The notes under the pieces were generated by a model. The model was not told the origin of the DNA, ran no database searches, and saw nothing but the letters and a program-made list of their open reading frames with translations. A stretch of DNA of 9,417 nucleotides, taken from the NCBI GenBank assembly GCA_023420245.1, contig JAEZWL010000131.1, forward strand, positions 1-9,417, in the 5' to 3' direction. The stretch comes from Bacillota bacterium (GTDB lineage Bacteria; Bacillota; Clostridia; Oscillospirales; Acutalibacteraceae). A program made the position numbers and the translations under genes. Shown piece after piece: positions 6,778-9,417 of the stretch (position 1 is the first letter of the stretch; every line of letters starts with the position of its first letter).

Positions 6778-7539
6778 TTATTTTAGCATGTCGGACATAT
6801 TATAAAGTCCCGGTTTTTGTTTCGTTAAAAAGAGCGCCGCATTTAAAGCACCTACCGCAAGGATTCTCCTCGACTGTGCGGAATGCGACAGCGTGATCAC
6901 TTCATGCTGCCCTGCGAATAGCACTTCATGCTCACCCACAATAGTACCTCCGCGAATAGAATGGATTCCTATTTCAGAGGTTTCCCGCTTTTTGCGCTGG
7001 GAATGGCGATCATACATATAGTTTACATTTTTATTCAGCACGGATGAAATCCCGTCCGCAATCATCAGCGCAGTTCCGCTTGGTGCGTCGATTTTCTGGT
7101 TGTGGTGCTTTTCTATTATCTCAATGTCAAAGCTGTTCCCCAAAACCTTTGCCGCTGTTTTCGCCAGCTCAATCAGCAGATTGATACCGATTGACATATT
7201 TCCCGAGTAAAAAACAGGAATTTCTTTAGAAACTCTCGTCAGCATTTCCACCTGAGATGCATTGTACCCGGTGGTGCATAAAACCAACGGTGTTTTGTTG
7301 ATTTGAGCATATTGGAGCAAAGAGGGGAGAAGAGAAGGATTTGAAAAGTCAATCATAACATCCGCCTCAACACTGATTTCCATTGGTTTTGAAACCACAG
7401 GGAATTCACTCGGCAGCTCCGTTTTGATATCAATCCCGCTCACAACTCTGCAATTCTCCCGCTCAGAAGCGCAGGAGACTATTTCACGGCCCATTTTACC
7501 ATTGCAGCCGCAGATGATTAAGTTTGTTATTTCCCTCAT
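6778..7539 (-). CDS. dapB: 4-hydroxy-tetrahydrodipicolinate reductase DapB
   Basis: The product is 253 aa, typical of Gram-positive DapB (E. coli DapB is 273). It reduces 4-hydroxy-tetrahydrodipicolinate, made by DapA, to tetrahydrodipicolinate with NAD(P)H, in the cytosolic route to diaminopimelate and lysine. The N-terminal Rossmann nucleotide-binding turn is GCNGKMGR (11-18), and MIDFSNP (62-68) is the conserved cofactor-contact strand. The C-terminal tetramerisation and substrate domain has EKHHNQKIDAPSGTA (143-157), which includes the catalytic-type His 145 and Lys 149 and the substrate-binding SGT. RGGTIVGEHEV (196-206) is a further family signature. The start ATG (7537-7539) is preceded by AAGGGGA (rc of 7548-7554) eight bases away. 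It lies 69 bases downstream of dapA, across a hairpin, and 14 bases upstream of the ACT gene. Confidence 0.98.
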   Translation of the reverse strand: MREITNLIICGCNGKMGREIVSCASERENCRVVSGIDIKTELPSEFPVVSKPMEISVEADVMIDFSNPSLLPSLLQYAQINKTPLVLCTTGYNASQVEMLTRVSKEIPVFYSGNMSIGINLLIELAKTAAKVLGNSFDIEIIEKHHNQKIDAPSGTALMIADGISSVLNKNVNYMYDRHSQRKKRETSEIGIHSIRGGTIVGEHEVLFAGQHEVITLSHSAQSRRILAVGALNAALFLTKQKPGLYNMSDMLK

Positions 7540-7571
7540 TTGGAACGTCCCCTTTATTAAGGAAGTGATTT

Positions 7572-7594
7572 ACTGCCGGAGAAAATCCGGCAGT
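7572..7594 (-). other. Intercistronic hairpin between dapA and dapB
   Basis: A nine-bp perfect stem (ACTGCCGGA 7572-7580 with TCCGGCAGT 7586-7594) encloses a five-base loop, in the 69-base gap between dapA and dapB. On the transcribed minus strand it is followed by TAAATCACTTCC, not a T-run, so it does not look like an intrinsic terminator. It sits about 17 bases before the dapB Shine-Dalgarno site. A role as an RNA-processing or stability element that separates dapA and dapB levels is possible (inference). Confidence 0.6.
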
Positions 7595-7608
7595 TCGTAC
7601 CGCGAAAA

Positions 7609-8508
7609 TTACAGAGATAAGCTGCTCAGCTGATATTTTTTCAGGACCGCCGCCAATTTTGCAAGACCCTCGCTGGTCATAACGGTAAGCGGTAAACGGC
7701 AGTCTCCGCAGTCAGCGCCAAGCATCTTCATGGCAGCTTTTACGGGAATCGGGTTCACATCCATAAACAAAGCTTCCATCAGTTCAAAATATTGCAGTGA
7801 CGCCTGCCGGCTTGCGGCGATATTGCCTGTAAAATAGTCTTCGCAGATTTTGTGCATAATATTTGGCATGATATTGGCGAATACGGATATAATGCCCTTG
7901 CCGCCCAAAACCAGCATGGGCAGGGTTTGGTCATCGTTACCGGAGTATACGGTTAAGTTATCTCCGCACAAAGAAATGGTTTTTGCAACGGAAGAGATAT
8001 CCCCGTTTGCTTCTTTTGTCGCGACAATATTTGGGTGCTCCGACAATGAAAGATAGGTTTCCGGTTTAATATTGCAACCGGTTCTTGAAGGCACATTATA
8101 CACTATAATCGGCAAATCAACGCGGTCCGCGACATAGTGATAATGTTTTACCAGGCCAGACTGGGAGGTTTTGTTGTAATATGGAGTTACCATTAAAAGC
8201 GCGTCCGCACCCAAATCCTTCGCGGTACGGGAGAGCTCCACTGCGTAGTTTGTGTCGTTGCTTCCCGAGCTCGCGATGACCGGTATCCGTTTGTTTACAT
8301 GGTCAACGATATACTTTATCGCTTTACAATGCTCATCGTGGTTTAATACCGGAGATTCCCCAGTGGTCGCGCAGGCAATAATCGCATCTGTTTTATTTTT
8401 AATATGAAACTCAATTAATTGGTTTAACATTTCATAATTGATGGAACCGTCTTGCTTCATAGGTGTTACCAGTGCTACGCCGGAACCGGTAAAAACGACC
8501 TTCTTCAT
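7609..8508 (-). CDS. dapA: 4-hydroxy-tetrahydrodipicolinate synthase DapA
   Basis: The product is 299 aa, against a family length of about 290-300. It condenses pyruvate with aspartate semialdehyde through a Schiff base, the committed step of lysine and diaminopimelate synthesis. It is a TIM barrel with all active-site residues at a constant offset of four from E. coli DapA: Thr 48-Thr 49 in TTGES, Tyr 111 in YYNKTSQSG, Tyr 137 and Arg 142 in YNVPSRTG, and the Schiff-base Lys 165 in VATKEANGD. GSGVALVTP near the N-terminus and NPIPVKAAM (252-260) near the C-terminus are also typical. The start is ATG 8508; a TTG seven codons upstream falls before the ribosome site. The gene is 27 bases downstream of asd, whose product supplies its substrate, in one operon. 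Plant and bacterial DapA may be feedback-inhibited by lysine; nothing here decides whether this one is. Confidence 0.98.
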   Translation of the reverse strand: MKKVVFTGSGVALVTPMKQDGSINYEMLNQLIEFHIKNKTDAIIACATTGESPVLNHDEHCKAIKYIVDHVNKRIPVIASSGSNDTNYAVELSRTAKDLGADALLMVTPYYNKTSQSGLVKHYHYVADRVDLPIIVYNVPSRTGCNIKPETYLSLSEHPNIVATKEANGDISSVAKTISLCGDNLTVYSGNDDQTLPMLVLGGKGIISVFANIMPNIMHKICEDYFTGNIAASRQASLQYFELMEALFMDVNPIPVKAAMKMLGADCGDCRLPLTVMTSEGLAKLAAVLKKYQLSSLSL

Positions 8509-8514
8509 AATAGT

Positions 8515-8520
8515 ACCTCC
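8515..8520 (-). promoter_or_regulatory. Ribosome binding site that fixes the dapA start
   Basis: On the minus strand GGAGGT lies six bases before ATG 8508. It excludes the upstream in-frame TTG at 8527-8529 as the start. Confidence 0.9.
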
Positions 8521-8535
8521 AAAAAGCAATTATTT

Positions 8536-9417
8536 TTAATCAATAAATCCTTTCGCACAAAGGAGTTCAGCCATCAGAACGCCACCGCCGGCTGCTCCGC
8601 GAAGGGTGTTGTGAGAGAGACAAACAAATTTAATATCATATTGCGTATCGGGGCGGAGGCGACCAATAGATACCGCCATCCCGTTTTCAAGGTTGCGGTC
8701 CAGCCGCGACTGCGGACGGTCGTCCTCGCGGAAATAATGCAGGAACTGCTTCGGGGCACTGGGCAGCTGAAGCTCCTGCGGCACTCCTTTAAAGCTTTCC
8801 CATCTTGAAATGATTTCTTCCATTTCAACCTTCTTTTCATAGGAAACAAAAACAGCCGCCGTGTGACCGTCGGAAACCGGAACACGCAAGCACTGCGACG
8901 TAATGTTTGGCGTCTGCGTATTTACAATGACTCCGTTTTCAACATGTCCCCAGATTTTCAAGGGCTCATTTTCGGATTTTCCTTCTTCGCCGCCGATAAA
9001 CGGAATTACGTTGTCAACGCTTTCCGGCCAGGTTTGAAATGTTTTTCCGGCGCCCGAAATTGCCTGGTAAGTGCACGCCAGAACCTTAGTGACATTCAGC
9101 TCCAGCAGGGGATGAATCGCCGGAACATAGCTTTGCAGGGAACAGTTTGACTTTACGGAAATAAACCCGCGTTTTGTACCCAACCGCTTTCGCTGAGAAT
9201 AGATAACCTCGGCATGGTCGGCGTTGATTTCCGGAATAATCATCGGAACATCGGCAACCATACGGTTTGCGCTGTTGTTAGACATTACCGGGCATTCTGC
9301 CTTTGCATAAGCCTCTTCAAGCGCCTTGATTTCATCTTTTTTCATATTGACCGCGCAGAAGACGAAATCAACGAGGGAAGCAATCTTTTTTATGTCTTCT
9401 TCTGCATTGTATACTAC
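8536..9417 (-). CDS. asd: Aspartate-semialdehyde dehydrogenase, N-terminus cut by window
   Basis: The visible 293 codons run without a stop to the right edge. The frame continues upstream of the ATG at 9345 through DFVFCAVN, the family's conserved Rossmann strand, so that ATG is internal. The enzyme reduces aspartyl phosphate to aspartate semialdehyde with NADPH, the branch point to lysine, threonine and methionine. Visible motifs include MSNNSANRM, DVPMIIPEINADH, KSNCSLQ with the catalytic cysteine (codon 9142-9144), AISGAGKTFQTWP, and CLRVPVSDGHTAAV with the acid-base histidine (codon 8863-8865). SNASA-like, PEVNADH-like and NCS motifs in this form place it in the archaeal/fungal-like ASADH clade rather than the E. 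coli type, and about 60 N-terminal residues with the nucleotide-binding glycines are probably missing. It is the first visible gene of the asd-dapA-dapB-ACT operon; the promoter and any lysine riboswitch lie outside the window. Confidence 0.95.
   Translation of the reverse strand, partial: VVYNAEEDIKKIASLVDFVFCAVNMKKDEIKALEEAYAKAECPVMSNNSANRMVADVPMIIPEINADHAEVIYSQRKRLGTKRGFISVKSNCSLQSYVPAIHPLLELNVTKVLACTYQAISGAGKTFQTWPESVDNVIPFIGGEEGKSENEPLKIWGHVENGVIVNTQTPNITSQCLRVPVSDGHTAAVFVSYEKKVEMEEIISRWESFKGVPQELQLPSAPKQFLHYFREDDRPQSRLDRNLENGMAVSIGRLRPDTQYDIKFVCLSHNTLRGAAGGGVLMAELLCAKGFID

Noticed and set aside
8452..9150. Plus-strand and alternate minus-frame open frames over asd and dapA
   Set aside because: They overlap unambiguous enzyme-coding sequence in another frame and show no family resemblance.
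1..9417. CRISPR arrays, insertion sequences, phage or toxin-antitoxin genes
   Set aside because: I saw no spaced direct repeats, transposase-like frames or terminal inverted repeats; all inverted repeats found are explained as RNA hairpins.

Overview
The window looks like a low-to-mid-GC Firmicute chromosome, most likely a clostridial lineage (Oscillospirales/Ruminococcaceae-like is my best guess from content, not proven). The reasons are the argR-recN gene pair, a tRNA-sensing T-box leader in front of tyrS, consensus Shine-Dalgarno sites, Gram-positive-type intrinsic terminators and a YfhO-family membrane protein. All genes look intact except the two cut by the window edges. I see no mobile element, CRISPR array, tRNA or rRNA gene, or phage gene.

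Layout. Plus strand: the 3' end of argR (1-206) is followed five bases later by recN (212-1888). Three bases after the recN stop is a perfect consensus promoter (1892-1920) driving a full T-box riboswitch (about 1927-2193) and tyrS (2218-3456). A hairpin without a U-tract follows tyrS. A second good promoter (3528-3556) then drives a single large gene for a YfhO-family polytopic membrane protein (3587-6250). This gene ends in a long symmetric hairpin (6249-6291) that also serves the facing operon. Minus strand, in transcription order from the right edge: asd (partial, 9417-8536), dapA (8508-7609), dapB (7539-6778) and a small protein made of two aspartokinase-like ACT domains (6763-6302).

How the genes work together. 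The minus-strand operon encodes three consecutive enzymes of the aspartate route to lysine and diaminopimelate: aspartate-semialdehyde dehydrogenase, 4-hydroxy-tetrahydrodipicolinate synthase and its reductase. A free-standing regulatory ACT protein sits at the end and is the most plausible candidate here for an under-described regulator. The tyrS leader can be read closely: Stem I with a loop-E motif, a UAC (Tyr) specifier, a UGGU acceptor-pairing bulge and mutually exclusive antiterminator and terminator helices. ArgR (arginine repressor) and RecN (double-strand-break repair) are standard neighbours in this phylum. YfhO stands alone as its own transcription unit and is probably involved in cell-surface glycosylation.

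Most of the window is ordinary chromosomal housekeeping sequence. I found no convincing new multi-gene system; the findings are specific regulatory or organisational points.
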